Part shown: positions 38,301 to 53,300 of the stretch, piece by piece
How the letters are laid out: every line of letters begins with the position of its first letter
How positions within the stretch are numbered: the first letter of the stretch is position 1
Source of the DNA: Hanleya hanleyi
Taxonomy: Eukaryota; Mollusca; Polyplacophora; Lepidopleurida; Hanleyidae
Reading direction: 5' to 3'
Length of the DNA: 64,000 bases
Assembly: GCA_036873755.1 (NCBI GenBank)
Contig: JAVTVY010037243.1
Coordinates: 96,854 to 160,853, forward strand
Position numbers and translations under genes: made by a program
Notes under the pieces: model-generated
Databases searched by the model: none
Told to the model about the DNA's origin: nothing
Seen by the model: the letters and a program-made list of their open reading frames with translations, nothing else

Positions 38301-41300
38301 ACAGTGTCATGGCAAAAACACAAAGGCTTTATTTTCTTGTAGCGGAGACAGACAAGTCCATCTACCCATAAACCAGACACTAAATAAAGTTTATGGACAA
38401 CTTTTTTAGTCTCATTTTAATAAACTCTGAAAATTATTAGTCCAAACATTCTGAACTACATGCACACCTATCACATGCAAGGGAGCTACAAGAACATTTG
38501 TTGATAAAGTTAAAACTACATTGATCTAAAAGCATGCAAATGCTAAACCTCTTTTTGTATCAAATGGACCAATCCGGAACATTCTAAGTTTCAAAGTGGG
38601 GTGAAAGCAACAATGTAATCTACCATGCACAAAATGGGATAGACACAATGGGATCAAGGCGGTCATAAGAGGAGACAGGGAATTGTGGGTATGAACAAAT
38701 GGAAGGTTTCACAATAGAACCGGAAGATAAACAGGAAGTGCTAATTCTGCCATCTGATTGGTTATAATTAACTGGACAAACATCAACAAACAGGAAGTAT
38801 CAATAACAGAACCAGACTGGATTGTTGGTATTGTGCAAGTCACCCATTCTAAGGTATTCTCAGGTATTGTTGTAGTGAGAGACTTCTTGACCGGGTCACC
38901 AGGTTTTGAACCAATGACCTCTCGCTTACGAGTCCAGCATGTTACCAACTGAGCCAAGCTAGCTTCCTCTGTACAGGTACTACTGAACGTGCTTCCTACT
39001 ATAGTATTATGAAGGACTGCCTTGTACAGAGGTGTTGCTCTAGTTTGTTCGGAAGTGTTGCTCGAGTTTGTATGCAAGCGTTGCTCTAGACTAGTGCATA
39101 AACAAGTGTATGCAAGCATTGCTCTTGTGGGTAAACAAGTATATGTAAGAATATTGCTCTAGTTTGTGTACAACAGTTGCCATGGAAATTCAAACTTAGA
39201 AGCAAAACATCAATTTTAAGTTCACAATGAGACCAAGAAACTCATTAAAGTTTGATATTCACAGAATCAGAAAAAGAGTTTCTCATATTTTATTTTGATG
39301 TATATATGTATCCACCTACACTGTATCCAGCTACACATGTACTGAGAAAATATTTTCTCAAGTAGAAGTATATTTTACTCTGAAATTAAATTTAATTGAA
39401 CAATTTTCACGAAGACTTTCAAGCACCTTTTGAGTAAACCTTTTGAGTACTCTATACATGTACATATAAATAGAGAATACTTGCATATGCGATCCTTGAA
39501 TGCTCCAAAATGGCACACGATAACGGCACAAGAAGTGAATATGAATGTTTTTTCTGTGAAGTTTGTCTGATAATGAAATTCCAGAAACCCATCCAAGAAT
39601 GAGGACGAAGAAATAGTTCATAACAAATTCCAGGATTTTCTGGGTTTCCAAATATCCTATTTAATTTAAATTTGACTCGAGAATTTGCTCTTCATGTGAC
39701 GTGACCTAATTTAATCTAATCATATTTTCCATTGATATTCCTGTAACCTGATGAAACATTCCAAGTTCTGAATGCAGTCCATTGCATGAAAAAAAGGGGG
39801 AGGGAAGGATAGAGAAACAGTGGAAAACAAAGACAGTTTACAAAGGGACAAAAACATGAACAGAACAAACTCCAGCAAACAACTGAACGTGGTTACCTTG
39901 GTAATTGGCATACGGTGTCCGTGGCGACACAGGGAAGGGTGGTGTTGCTATGGCAACGAAACAAACAATGATGACAATACAGAGGTGACGAGAACTAAAC
40001 GATCTTTGAACAAAATGGATGAGGGATGACAGTGGACATGTATCTTACATCTAACATACAAATACTCACTCTACCATTGTCTTCTACACACACATACAAC
40101 CCCCAGCATAAGCCACTTATTTATCGGTTTACACCCAAAACTTGTACTTCATAGTATTTGTAATGCTACATGTAACTAATGCTGATCGCTCAGCGTGCGA
40201 AATAGCCCTTTGCCCGGGGGCAACCTAAATTTCCTTTGGGCAACCAAATTCTGTCCAAATTGCAATGCATTTGGATGTGTTGGTTGCCCGTGCTTGCTGA
40301 TGGGCAACTAGAATTAGTTTGTCTATTTCATACTCTGTCGCTAAATGGTATTTTCCACAAAAACCTGTTGTCTTATGTGGAGAGAATGCCAGGTCATCCT
40401 ACGTAAGTGGCTTACTCCATGGGTGTACCTATATGTAGGTCACAATGGGGGGACAACTCTGTTCAGAGGTTGAGGTATAACTGATTTATGCAAATCATAA
40501 AACTGATGAGGATGGGGTGAAATGGGATTTTTAAACATCATAAATCCTATCATTTCAGGCAACAATGATCTTGTAACTCTTCTCTCTATTGTTAAAGAGA
40601 AATATTTCTAACAAAGTTGTCAAGTTATTCAAATGACAAGAGCAATGTAGCCAGCAAATTGAAAGAGATTTTACTGTCCAATTCTAACCATGGATAAATG
40701 TTAAACGTATAAATCTTTTAACATGCAGACAATATCCATCTTTGCATGAAATTCGTAATTTTCTATTTGGATATAATTTTGCTATCAGTACTAAAAGTGG
40801 GAAATATCTGTATATGCAAGATACATTCCAGCATGCTGCAGCGACAACATAGAGCAAACAAATTATGGAACATGCATAATTATAATGCAAAGATGCATAC
40901 GAGAAATGCATGAAAGTGCAATCATGATGCGACATACATAGTTCACTTGGACTGTCTAAACGTCTGCATTTGATCAACATCCAAATAAGCAAAATGGAGG
41001 TTTTAAGTTGCTTTTAACTGAAAACAAAGCAGCTCGCTTCATGCTCATCAATATTGTGATTCGTTACTTTCTTGTTTTGTGATACTTTGGTCAAACAAAA
41101 AGCTTCTTAAACTTTCAACTGTATACATGCAGGTAATTATGCAAACGAATCATACAAGCTTTTGAAATAGTTGGATTCAGCATAGGCATGAAAGGTTAGA
41201 TTGAACATGGCCAAAAATAACTGGAGACCTTTATTTCCGAAGGACAATCATCCATTGATTACGTTATTTCGTGATTGTGATTCCTTGAATATGTCATAAG

Positions 41301-44300
41301 CAAGAACAAACTCAAGACCTGCGATATTACATTGTATGTACACATTGAATCTCTAATGCACACATTTCGAACAAGCAAGGGAGACAATTCATCGAAATGT
41401 TTTGAATGTCAAATATGTTTCAAAAGAAAAAGAAGTGAAAAAACAAAAAGTGTTTCAAAGAACATGCCAGATATTCCAAACTCTAGATTTCTTCTTGTTT
41501 AGGCATAAAAATACAAGCTTGATTTCTACAGCAATCATTACAGACATGTACTAAATACTAATGAGTAGACGTTAATGCATTAATTCACAAGCACATTCCT
41601 TAAACTCTAGTTGAGCTGACTAATCGTTTATAAAACTATAATAATAATTCAACTTAGTCGTTATCTGTGAGTAACATTACATCCAGCATTTTCTCAACTA
41701 CTGATATAAACTAACTACATGTAGGAATAGAAATTAGAATAACGGCGCTAACGAAGGAGAACCTACATGGACCAGCAATCACGAACTTGATCCATACCTG
41801 GAGAGGTGGGGAACCCTGGCGTTGTTGCACGCGGGCTTGTTGTTGTCACTGTTACTATTCCGGCATTATTCGGCTCCAGCACCTGCAGGCCTGGACCAAT
41901 CGGCATGAGGGAAATGCTCTCTGTTTCTTCGGTAACGATCCGTTTCTCACGCGGTGGTATGGCGGCCTGCGTGTGCTCCTGTTGGATCACTCTTGGAGCA
42001 GTCTGATGTTGACTGGACTGCACCTGTCAAATACATAAGCTTACATCATAAATTGATTGATAAATAAAATTATAAATTGAGTTATAAAATTGTAAACTAA
42101 GATTTGTCAACAGTAAATTAAGTTGTTATGTGAGAGCATCACTGCTGATGTTGAGTTGGCTTGGAAAGAACCACCTGTGCAATACATACAATTCAAATGA
42201 CTCGTAGAACAGTCAATTGAGTTAAAGCTTAGTGGAATTTGTGAATTGTGTTGACACCCTCTAATGGGAAGGAATTAGTGAATTGATGTTGCATTAAGTG
42301 TAAAGATGGCCATGTTGTCGGAGTTCAAGAATGACAATAGGTTAATTTAATTTTTGTCGGTTGTCTAGTTATGGAGTTAACCTGTACAATATTAGTAATT
42401 ATACCTTTGGCAAGTTTACACCAGCACGGTTGCGCTACATAATGAATTCTTCATGGTACCATTTTTCATGATTCTCGTATCATCATACTGTACACCTAGG
42501 CCTATTTTTTATTTGTTTCCTATGTGCCCAACATATTATAACAAAGTCAGGAACAAACATATGGCCAACAGATTTTGTCAATTACATGTAGACTGAGCCA
42601 GTGCATCTAAACCTTTCCCTACCAACACAACAAAGTTTTCATGTATATATATATATTGGTTAACTGTACTTGTATGAAATGCTATCCCCTATTTTCTTGT
42701 CCTAAATACCCAGAATATTGGACCACTTGCCCGTCTGAATATGATTTGATTGAATTATGGCCAATTTAATCCAGTTAGAGGTTCTAGAGGAGGAGTCAAA
42801 AATATGAAGAGTTATCTCCCCCTATATTCTGACAAATGGAAATAAAATATTTATTGGTGACCATTTTTTATTTGTGTGTTTCTTTTCTTTTTTTTTTTAC
42901 AATCTGAGATCAAATTCACATTCATAATTTCAATACAATACAAATATCATTCACACAGTTTTTTCTTGGTCAAGAAGGTATTTTGCTACACCTTGAATGT
43001 TCCAAAACAGTGTCCACCCACTTGAGCCACAATATAAAATCCCTTCAAACCATGATGATTGCCAGAAAGTCTGAAAACTGGAATTTTAAGTAGAATTCTA
43101 CAAGACTATAAAAAACGAAACCAGGATTACTCAGCATCTAAGTGACAACACCCCCACTGAATTCTAAGAAAAACAAAACAAATATCTTCAGACGCAATAG
43201 GGGCTATACCAAAACCAAAAACATTACCCAACCCGGCTGAACAAACACAGGAACTGCTTGAGGAAATACAAAACTTTTGACATGAAAACTACATGTAGGT
43301 GTGACATTTCCGAGAAAGAGATCTCCAGGAACTGAAAGTACCGTACATGTATGTTAACAGCTTATATTGACATAGTGCAAGTACGTGTAAATGCTGAATT
43401 TCATGCATGTAACACAAGGTTTTTCAAATTGAAAAATTAAAAGATTGTCTACAACTGCAATATATTTTACCTCCCCAAGTCAGGGGGTTAATACTGCCCC
43501 TCCCTCCGCCCTCTCCCTCATGCCAGAGATTAATTAATACTGGTATTGCAAAGGTGTGTCTAAAATGATGTCCATATTACGTCAACTAATTCAACTACAG
43601 TGAAACCTGTGAATACTTACACCTGTGTACATGCAAACCAACCAACCTCTAAATATCCATATTATCGAGGGTCCCAATACTTAAATTTAAAGTATTTTGA
43701 ACTTTGATGAACCAGAACCCTGTAAAAACTGACACAATGATCGTGTTCCAAGCATAGAGAGTGAGTGAGTAGTAGGGTTTAACGTCCTAAGCATGGTCGG
43801 TATACACAGGTTAACTGACACAATGACTGTGACACAAGCATGTTTGGTATACACAGGTTAACTGACACAATGATTGTGTCCCAAGCATGGTTGGTATACA
43901 CAGGTTAACTGACACAATGATCGTGTCCCAAGCATGGTCGGTATACACAGGTTAACGGACACAATTTGTCCCAAGCATGGTTGGTACACACAGGTTAACT
44001 GACACAATGATCGTGTCCCAAGCATGGTTGGTATACACAGGTTAACTGACACAATGATCGTGTCCCAAGCATGGTCGGTATACACAGGTTAACTGACACA
44101 ATGATCGTGTCCCAAGCATGGTCGGTATACACAGGTTAACGGACACAATTTGTCCCAAGCATGGTTGGTACACACAGGTTAACTGACACAATGATCGTGT
44201 CCCAAGCATGGTTGGTATACACAGGTTAACTGACACAATGATCGTGTCCCAAGCATGGTCGGTATACACAGGTTAACTGACACAATTTGTCCCAAGCATG

Positions 44301-47300
44301 GTTGGTACACACAGGTTAACTGACACAATGATCGTATCCCAAGCATGGTCGGTATACACAGGTTTCAACATACAGTCTTTGTGACCATGATAATTAGCTC
44401 ATGATTATGAAGGAATTCAAACAAAGTTAACTCCAATACAACAATCAAGATAACCTAATTATATAATACTCATACCGACAATTTGTACTAAATATTTGAA
44501 GAAATACACAAACATGATGAATGCAACTTACCCTCCTAAGACTTGGATGAATTATGTGAAATATACATCATCCCAGTTGAATTGCTACATCCACGTACAA
44601 CAGGAAGTGTATCAGCAATGATCATCCAGTTATAATATAGGTAACAATATCCATGTATACTGTACTACAGTTGGACCATTCATCAGAACTGGACAGAAAT
44701 AGCCATTATGACGTTATTGTAATGTACCCCTTATATACAGACCAATATCTGGACTTGCCAGAAATTGAGGTTAGTCTATAGCTATCCCAGCTTGTATAAC
44801 TCTGAATCCGGAATACACATCTACATATGTTGAGCAGATATCTGCATTTTATAGTTCTGACTTTTGCTGTATAGTAAACTCCCTACTAATTGGAACACCA
44901 ATATATACCTTAGATCTAAAAGTATGAGAATAAAAATAATACAAATCCAAATTGTTGTTCAAAACTAAAATCCTACATATTTTATCATGTTTGCTTTTGC
45001 CAAGATGTAACATATAATAATAATACGTAATAAAATTTTCAGAGGGTGACACAATCAGTTTACATAAACTGTTCTCCCTTGAGGCCCTCAAACAATAAAA
45101 GTGAAATACACATCGCTAAATCATGACAAACAAGAAATTTAGCTGAACATATTTACAAATGTATATAGTTGTTTTTTGAAAGACTTCACTGACTTGGCTT
45201 CCTTTATGAACTGGGGAAGGCTATTCCAAATTATTGGGCCAGAGTATCTCAAACTTCCCTCGAAGTATTCAGTTCTGCATTTTGGGATATACATTTTGTT
45301 CATGGTGGTTGATCTTAGAGTTCGCTTTGTGACTTCAGCAGTGTTCAGAAATAATTTAGAGATAGGAGAGTTTGACATGCAATTGAGACTTTTAAAGATC
45401 AACATGGCTTTTTGTGTAAAGATTCTTTCATATATGGTCATCCAATTTAGTTGTTTGAAGAGACAAATTGCATGTTGGGCAGAGAAGGGGCGGTGGAGTC
45501 TACATTCATTATAATTCTGGCAGCACGTTTTTGAAGCCTGTGAACTCTTTCAAGAGACATTTCAGGAGCATTTCCTCAGACAGTGATACAATAATCTATA
45601 TGAGGCTGTACATAGGAACAATAAAACATCTGTTTAGGTTTCCTAGATAAAATATGTCTATTTCTATAACTAGGTAAATCCTCTAATCATTTAATCACCC
45701 TATCACAATTCACCCCGTCACTTCCTGTTTCAATAAATTCCCCCGCCCCCCTCTTTTTTTTAAAGGGGAAATTTCACTTCCTGTGATGGTATTATGAGAA
45801 AATTCTGTCCCCCATTTACCATGATTGGACCAAAATGATAAAAAAATTCTCTATACTAAATATTCTAGTAATTTGATGATATTTATGTGAACCAGGGATA
45901 TGTAAGCTTAACCGGTGGACTTTGCCTACAGTAAATCTATAATAACTTGACCATCTCTGGTACTAGTGTTCCAATGACAGATCTTAAAATTGTAAGACCC
46001 TATTTCTTCAAATTATTCAGAGGGAAAGACTTAACTTCAGGCCTCTGTGGAGAGAAATTCTGCTAAACATTCTACAAATCACTAGCTATACTTTCAGTTC
46101 TTGGGATCAATTACATACCTGTGCAGGGGGTTTTCTAGCCGTTTTTTCATCGTGGTTACCACGATGAAAAACAATATATATTGAGTTTTGCAGAAAAATT
46201 TCAAATTGAGTTTTGATTAAAAAAATTGAGTTTTGCAATTTTTGCCGTTTGTGCGCGAAGCGCACAAAAAAAAATTTGAGTTTTCCCACAACATACCAGT
46301 TGTCAGTTGATAGGTTGTTTCGCATGACCCGCCCGCATCAATATTTTGGAAATAAATAATGCCGCATGTATTTTAATTATCAGTAGTTATTGTTCGTAAA
46401 AGAAATAAGTAAGCAAATCTAAGTAAAACGAATGAACCTTCACAGCGCGAGTCAGCGCGAAGGCGACTGAAGAGCCGCCATCTTGGTTCACATTCTTGGG
46501 GAAAGCCGTAGTTCAAAACGAGGCACAGTCCTTTTCTAGCGAGGATTCCCTCGTGTCAAGCACGTGGCAGTAAATTTTTAACTCCGGCACTTTTGACGGT
46601 CGCGTACCAAAGCCATCGTGGTTTCAGTTTATGGATCAGTTGTTTACTCATCAACCAATTCATTTAACCATCCATTTATTTGATGAAACGCTTTTGAGCG
46701 AAGTGGTCGAGCGTTTCACGTCTTCACTCCCGACAACAACAACAACACAGACTGTCGATCAATATTATACTCGTAGCTTGAGGACGACGGACATACAAAA
46801 TTCGTCGCCGTGGACAGAGAATCCATATCTTCAATCAGTGTAAAAGAAATAAAGAAGATTTCAATAAGAGGGGACTCCTGATGTTGAAAATTCGGGTAAT
46901 AAATTCTGCAGTTATCTTTAATATTGATCACAAGTAAGAGTTTTTTCCCTTGATTTCTCTTTACACAATGTGTGTGCATTTGAGTTTTACTGTCTACCAT
47001 AATTATTTACATAATGTTTCAATTAAAATAAAGCAAACTTAAAATGTCTCTTTAAAGAATAATTATTTCATAAATATTTTTTTCTGGCGATATTTATGAG
47101 AGATTTCAGAGTGTATAAATCTGCACAATAGGAATGTTGCCAGGTTGTATATTCGATCACAGTCTTCTCTGTTAATGGTAAAAAATTTAGCTTCAATAAT
47201 TAATAATTATAGCATCTAGCATGTATGTTTTAATTAGCATGAGGTCATGCTAAACAACCTATGGTTTCTGAAGAAGTTTCGTAAACATATGATCAAACAT

Positions 47301-50300
47301 ATGACTAACCTCAGTTCTGTAATTGGTGCGATGAAAAAGTTGGAAAAATTGAGTTTCATCATTTTTTTGATGAAAAAGGCAAAAATATTGAGTATTGTAG
47401 ATTTCTTTGCGCGCCGTAGGCGCGAAAAAAAATTGAGTTTTCAAAATTTTGAAATTGAGTTTATGAACAATTTTGGGCTAGAATAACCCCTGCTGTGTCA
47501 CAGTATTTAGTCTCAGTTCATATAAAGATGATTTTTTTCTGCTTCTAAGTCTAAAAATGCTGTTCGATAAATCAGAAGAAATAGCGCCCTATCAGTTTGA
47601 TAAATGACTTTTATAAACACAGGTCAAACAATTTGCCTTTGCTCTAGTGTGCATCCAATGCCCCTTCTGTGAATTTGTTCATAGCTAGGCCTTTTGACCT
47701 GCCAGAAATCAGATGAACAAATAATATTACATAATTTCATCTGTATTAAGACACATTAATCCTGTTTTGAAACAATGTATACATGTACAAGAATAAACTA
47801 CCTTCCTTTCTGGAATCCAGTTTTTACTAGATTCCTTCACATTTCTCCTCGGAGTCTGAAAAAAACCCCACATTTCCCAATATCAAATTATTACGAAGTT
47901 TACGACAGTCTCATTTCCTGTATTATGTTAATGGGGCCAATGATCTTTTGACTGCCAGCATTAATACATGTAACATGCATGGCAGTGAGATGTAGATATC
48001 CAAACAATCCAACACCCTCTAATAATGATGGAGTAATTTGCAATCACTTCACATCAAACTATGGGTCAGTGAGTTGATCAATCATCAGCAGGATTATCAC
48101 ATGTGACCTAATGAAGTAATTGTACCAGTTTACTCTGAATAAGGAAATAGACAATTAGCTCTTCAATTATTACTTCCCAATAAACTTGTATTAATGTGGG
48201 TGTGCTGGTAAGTGAAATCAACCCATGATGAGGATTACACAAGGAAGAATATCAAATTTAGTCAGTTGAATAATTAAAATTTTTGAACAATTCTTCTCGT
48301 GAAATGATTTTCTTTCCCGAACATGGACAAGAATCTCAACAAGGAAATTAGCTTTCCACATATTACTTCTCAAAAACTTGTATAAATGCGGGTATGTTTA
48401 TGTACTAGTGATGTAAGCCTATGATGATGCGGATTGAGGAAGAAAAAAATATCCATCTATGGATTTACCCATTTAATTAATTCAAATAATTTTAATTTTA
48501 CTCATTCTTCCTGCCATTTCTGAGGACATCCGTATCCAACTTCAAGCACATATTTTTTGCAGTAAATTGAATAACCAACTTACATCTGTATGCTTAGAAC
48601 CTCATCAGATCATGTATTTTGGGAAACTTCAAATCAATAAACTACTAAAATGGTGCCCACAAAAAACAATTTCGCTCAGCTCGCAGATTTACTGCATGCA
48701 GTCAGGTACAAACATGCCTTGAACAGGTCTTCAACTCAAGGGTATTCAAACTCTACCTGGAGCAAATAACTCAACTGACACCTGGGTTAATTTGTACCAT
48801 AAACCTGTCTTGGTGTACTAAATAAGAACTAAAATTGCCCTGGATATCCCTTTAGGCTTCAGCTGTTGTACAAAAATCTGAAAGTACTTCACTCTTCTGT
48901 ATCTCTAGGCCTATATAATCTAGTCCTCCATTACTTCAGAAACAGCAGGATGAAAGTTGATCGTTCTATTCATTGAAACTCATCTAAACCAGCACCTGAA
49001 GAAATTCACCCTTCTGCTGGTCGATGCAAATATCCACAAAATTATTTTCACCTCGCTCTTTATTTTAGCACTAATGGACAACAACAACAATGGACTTGCC
49101 TGGATTTATTATTCTTCTCAAGTTTTCCCCGACAAGCCAGTTTGCATTTAATTACACTTACATTTTAAAACATGAGTATTGTGACTATAACGTCACAGGA
49201 CCTACGAAGTACGAAGTAGGGTTTTATATGATTTAAGTGTGTACCTCGACCTAAAGACCGACAATTTCCATGATTGTAGAAGGCATTGAGACCTGTTTTT
49301 GCCAATTTCGAGGTTTCTAGGTCACCTAATTAGGTCAGAAAGTAGGTCACATACACCTTGACCTAATTAGGTCAGGTCACACTGACCTAATTAGGTCAGG
49401 TTACACTGACCTAATTGAGTGCATTTTCATGGTCTTAGGAGGCATTAGGACGTTTTTGCCATTTTCGAGGTTTACAGGTCGACCTTATTTTGAGATTTCT
49501 GTCACCTTATTAGGTCAGAAAGTAAGTCACATTGACGTTGACCCAATTCGGTCAGGTGACACTGCCATTGACCTAATTAAGCGCATTTCCATGGTCTTAG
49601 GAGTCATTAGGACATGTTTTTGCCAATTTTGAACTTTATAGGTCCCCTAAATACGTCAGATTTTCATCAAAAGTATGTCAGCTCAGAATTTGCTGGTAAC
49701 AGTCCCCTAATGCACGTTCAAGACAAAAATCAAGGTTCTAATGTCAACGGTTCTCTTTATTTTGCCGGAGAAATGATTCGGATGGACTGACTCACTCATT
49801 ACCAGACAATTTGCAAATGAGAGCCCACTTAGTAGGACAAAGTTTAAATGACCAAAGAATTTGCCATTATCATACAGATGGTCCATTATTTTAATGATTT
49901 TAGAGTCTGTGTCCTCATGTTCTGCTGTGTTCTGGGGTGTCACTGTTTATAATGTTCTACCCAGGGTGTCTCCACAGACACCAAAGCTGACTGGATTCTA
50001 AGACACTTGGAAATGATGGATTTTACCACATTTATGTTGTAGCTGCCTCCAGGTTGGGAGGCATGATTGGGCCTATATCCTCCAACATCTGTTTTGACAA
50101 ATTGACCGCCATATGGGAACTGGAGAAATTAATTGGTGCCAGTGGCTTCAGCAGCCAAGAGATACTGGATGGACAGTTTTCATCCTCCTCAGAACTGCCT
50201 GTAGCAGCTGTACAGGAACCTTCATAGACACTTGCTGATTGGCTGGATGCAATTCAGATTTTCTTCATCAGCCAATGAAAATGTTGGATTTCCTTTTAAA

Positions 50301-53300
50301 AATTTGAATTCCCGATCCCTATGAACTCGCCGAATTTTCCATAAAATGCATTCGAACAAAACCATCCTTTATTTTGAAACACTTTGGACACCTTTCTAAG
50401 AGAATGGAACATTGGAACTAATATAAGTAGCAGTTTGTAGATTTGGTCCATTTACAGGTGTCACTTTGGACAGCTTTCACCATAGACACTGGCTATGTAA
50501 TTTCTTCATCCATGTTGATATACAGATTGTTTTTGTTTGGTTTGGTTTTACTTGGGGACTCCATGGTGGTTCAAAGCGCACTGGTCATAGGAGTAAGCTG
50601 TGCAACCCACTCGCCCATACCACCCTATGCTCCCTTGCACCAATGATGCATGACCACTATTAAGAAATACCAAAGTTTGACCCCATCAGTATGTATCCTT
50701 GACTGTATCAAAGTCATCTAGACATCAGCCACATACTTGTACATGCATCCAATGTACTGTAATCCCAGTATATTCAATCTTACTGTCTATCCCCCCCCCC
50801 CCGAGATCTCTTTTATCCTTTCCGTATTGTGTCTTGTACATCAGTAAATAAACTCCTACGAATAATAATTTCCCCAGAAACATAATCTTATAATCAAATA
50901 ATAATTCATTTCACAAAATAATCACATAATCTTATCATTCCACCAATTATCACATAATCTTATTAATCACTCCACCAATTTATCACATAATCTTATCGGT
51001 CTACAAATTATCACATGAGCTTATTAACCCGACTATAATATTATGGCCCATGTGCAACAATGCACTTTCCCAGATTAATGCAGATATACATATACCATTA
51101 TCTACCAAACCTACCTACAAATATAACCCTTCAATCATTTTCTGAGGACAATACAAATCAAAGACTGCAATAAAGAAATCTGAGCAAAATCAGACTTTCA
51201 GAATATACCTACCATATGATATTTACGGTAATGTGAGTTCTTCCAGTACTGGAAATCCATACTATTATTATTGAAGATTGCACAGCCAGCTTAGTCTATC
51301 ATTATACTTGAATTGGGAGGTAGAAAGTTCTCTGGCCTCAGGGGTTATCAGTCACTCCCTAGCTTATAGCATAGGTCTGGGGTCATCTGGATCGCCTTAC
51401 ACCATAGTGAGGGAAGTTAAACAACAGTTCTGCTTCTACTCCTAGCACTTTTATTGTCTCGGTGCAGACTGGCTTTAATCCAGATGTGAATGAGCTCTTG
51501 AAAACATCAGCGAATAACAGCTAAAGAAAGGCCTCAATTGATTACACTGGCAGATTGTTCTATCCAAAGAGTAAAATGGAGATTTCTGTATCCAGATACT
51601 TCCAATTTTCACATCATTCTTTGAATGTCAAATTTCTAGGTTTTTAAACATTTTTTTTCTTTCAGATAGTCAAAGATCCTATTACGATTCATACATCATC
51701 ATCTTGGAAACTAGAGATAAATCCAAACTAGAGATAAATCCAAACACTTCTCTGAATTATTTGAATGTTAATGCCAGAACTGTTGACAATTTTTGCAAGT
51801 ATCGAATATTTAGCACATAAAACACACAACTGGTAATGACTGGACGCAGAAAATATATATTTTTGAAAACTGAATACAGTATCCTGCTTCAAAGCTGCAA
51901 CATTTTGAATTTGGGAACTGACGAAACTTTAAACAGAGCAATTAAACGTGCATGGCATTGGAAAGATATCAACAGAATTTGCTTCCAAAATGTCACCTGG
52001 GGTCCAGCAAGCTTTTCCTCACCACAGCCCTGCAGTTTACACCCTTGGAGAACATCCCAATTAGAGAGGAAATGCAAAGTTCACTTGCACCAATTCCTTG
52101 TGATATCAAACAGAAAATCAACACTACCACATGATAAATTAGTAAAGCCACACAACTTTTCAAACACAGATGATATCCAAGTTGCAATCTTGTACATCTA
52201 AATGTTCATAAATCCAACACGAATTCATCCTCACAGCTGAAAGAAACTCCAATTTAACTTTGCCTGTATGAACTGAAGATGATAGATGCCATCAAAACTT
52301 CGATTATAAAGAATCAAGATCACCATAAATCCGCTACAAATCTCCTAGATACAGGAGAAATTTCTCCATTGAGAAAAACTTTCTCTCAGTTTCAGGAATC
52401 TCTGTGGTTCAGGATAATCTGCAGACGATGCAGAAAACAGCAATTGCAAGGAAGGATTCCAATGACTGCAGACCAAGTTTTTTTTTCTCATCTTAACAGA
52501 TGGATTTTACATTCTGCGAGGAACATCTGCAGCCGAAGCCTATCTATTTTTAACTTTGACAAGTCCGATCTAACATGTACTTCTAGCGGATGCTATTTTC
52601 AAAGTGCTGCAACTTTTTTTTCTGCTGTTATAAGTTAACCAAGCACATGGTCCACAGTATTTAATCTAGGGCCCCTGCTCATCATTTGGGTTTTTGGCTT
52701 CCTGCCAGGATGGATACGATAATTCTATCCACAGACATGCCAATCACACATATACAGTCAGTGAGATACCATTATCTACATCTTATTAACCCCATACCCA
52801 GGTGCTTCCTGTCTGTCTGTGCAATTTCAACCTCATTTCATTACAGCCATTAATTCTATTCCCTTGTGGCACATATATTTGAGGTGTACATGTACTGGTA
52901 CTCTCTGCCTTGAGTGGCACTTATTCTCTATTGTATCAGGTCATCTCAAGAATGAGACAAAGGAATCTTTCCACAGCAAGCATGATACATGTATGGAAGG
53001 GGAAGAGTTGAGGCAAAGATAAATCGTTGAGGCAAAGATAAATCGTTGAGGCGAAGATAAATCGTTGCCAAATCTCATTTTTATTGCTGGATGCATTCAT
53101 TGAAAATAATGACTCGCAATATGAAAATAAAAAGCTAACCCACAAAAACTACACCTCACATGAAACACACCGGTCTCCCAGCATATCATCATTGGAACAC
53201 TTCTCTGTGGGGGGAGGGGGGATCAATACACAGAAGTTTTGGTAAGACCAGAATATGCCAGTCAGTGATAGCAAATTATGATCCTGTATTACTGGTTTCA

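Larger units (their letters stand above)
46124..47492. mobile_element. 1,369 bp DNA transposon with subterminal repeats, hAT-like ends
   Basis: Left end CAGGGGGTTTTCTAGCC and right end (inverted) CAGGGGTTATTCTAGCC match at 15 of 17 bases. A 5-bp CTGTG flanks both sides. Next to both ends lie clusters of ATTGAGTTTT (46180-46285 and 47345-47460) and a hairpin followed by an A run (GTGCGCGAAGCGCAC left, CGCGCCGTAGGCGCG right). The CAGGGG start is hAT-like, but the 5-bp flank is shorter than the usual 8. It lies in the intron between tensin exons 4 and 5. Confidence 0.65.

Noticed and set aside
38888..38966. Functional tRNA gene
   Set aside because: Boxes A and B are present but acceptor and anticodon stems do not pair; fits a SINE head.
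43858..44269. Repetitive secreted peptide ORFs on the minus strand
   Set aside because: Open frames come only from a 47 bp repeat; no start context or splice support.
45176..45514. 112-codon plus-strand ORF
   Set aside because: Shadow of the LINE reverse transcriptase fragment on the minus strand.
52279..52638. 119-codon plus-strand ORF
   Set aside because: No family signature, low-complexity-free but random-looking residues, no splice sites or neighbouring exons; typical chance ORF in an intron.
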